Shown here: one piece after another, positions 63,396 to 64,000 of the stretch | How positions within the stretch are numbered: the first letter of the stretch is position 1 | How the letters are laid out: each line of letters begins with the position of its first letter | DNA from: Dactylellina haptotyla | Taxonomy: Eukaryota > Ascomycota > Orbiliomycetes > Orbiliales > Orbiliaceae | DNA length: 64,000 nucleotides | Direction of reading: 5' to 3' | Assembly: GCA_031310005.1 (NCBI GenBank) | Contig: CM062386.1 | Location: forward strand, 868,001-932,000 | Notes under the pieces: generated by a model | Told to the model about the DNA's origin: nothing | Seen by the model: the letters and a program-made list of their open reading frames with translations, nothing else | Database searches by the model: none | Translations under genes and position numbers: made by a program

Positions 63396-64000
63396 AACAG
63401 GGCAACCACCCTTGCAGAAGGTGTTTAAGGAGAAACCGAGCCCAGACCGTGTGTAATGCTCGCGAACGGGTACCTCCGTAGGCGGGCTGTTCAAAGGGAT
63501 GAATGTGAAGAGGGGGTTCAGTGTGTGTGGTTGTTTTTCCTCGCAGAGGGCTGATGATTCAGCTGAATGGAGTTGGCGGTTTTGGTGGCTGGTTAGGACG
63601 GTTTGAGCAGGAGAGAATGCACGAACAAGCGCGCTGTGAGGGAAAACAAGGAAAACAGGAAAACAGGCTGTGATGGTGTATCCCCACTGGGAGGTCTGAA
63701 GCAGGTGTCTAGATGTTGTCGACGGGGAGGGAGGGGTGGTGGTGATGTTTGAGGGTGAGGTTGATGGCGATGGTGATGATGATTATGATGTTGTTGCGGT
63801 TGCAGGAGTCGGAGAGGGGACGGCTGCGATGTAATATAGTAAACAACAGTTCGCAGCGGCGGGGCTCAGTTCACCACCAAAATTGGCCCAAATACGCCCG
63901 CAAATTACAGTACGTCAGACGTGCCTACTCCGCCCGGCTTAGTCAAACCCCCACCGCCCACCGCCCTCGGCCACTTTTCAGGGGACGGCTTTCACCTGCA
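63396..64000. other. upstream region of the DUF2015 gene
   Basis: This is non-coding DNA at the window edge. It contains GATGGT/GATGAT-rich simple sequence (about 63715-63800) and a C-rich end. No gene is recognised. Confidence 0.4.

Overview
The window is a gene-sparse stretch of a filamentous ascomycete nuclear genome (Pezizomycotina). Most genes are split by 44-320 nt GT-AG introns, the protein-level families are fungal (Epl1, Pet127, DUF2015, a NACHT-WD40 NLR), and 5' leaders are pyrimidine-rich. I assembled fifteen protein-coding genes by joining exons by eye; the joins use splice sites, reading phase and family conservation. The genus cannot be fixed from sequence alone. I found no tRNA, rRNA, CRISPR or recognisable transposon.

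Layout, left to right: epl1 (-, 627-2548, NuA4 acetyltransferase scaffold); purine nucleoside phosphorylase (+, 4934-6342, seven exons); kae1 (+, 7740-9191, KEOPS/tRNA t6A, seven exons), tail-to-tail with an FCP1-like HAD protein (-, 9378-11012); rrp36 (+, 11592-13109, 18S rRNA processing); a conserved fungal gene of unknown role (-, 15885-17350); a 7.4 kb non-coding stretch; mitochondrial uS9 (-, 24781-26004) head-to-head with eEF1B-gamma (+, 26474-28085); calcineurin B (-, 28836-29853) head-to-head with the DEAH helicase dhr1/ecm16 (+, 30840-35026); a PH-like protein of unknown role (-, 37666-38992); an NLR with Helo-like N-terminus, NACHT and WD40 repeats (-, 41539-45913) whose frame is broken once; pet127 (+, 46815-49723); a 6.3 kb non-coding stretch with a perfect 46-bp tandem duplication; a PH-plus-leucine-rich-repeat protein (+, 56049-59708); and a DUF2015 membrane protein (-, 62837-63395).

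Most of the genes are housekeeping and many concern making or running the translation machinery: rrp36 and dhr1 act in the SSU processome, kae1 modifies tRNA, uS9m and eEF1B-gamma serve mitochondrial and cytosolic translation, and Pet127 processes mitochondrial RNA. The NLR is the one obviously accessory, fast-evolving gene. Points worth a second look are a 14-nt microexon in calcineurin B, the frame break in the NLR, an Asp-to-Asn change in the HAD catalytic motif of the FCP1-like protein, very small introns and exons in three genes, and two conserved but functionally blank fungal proteins.
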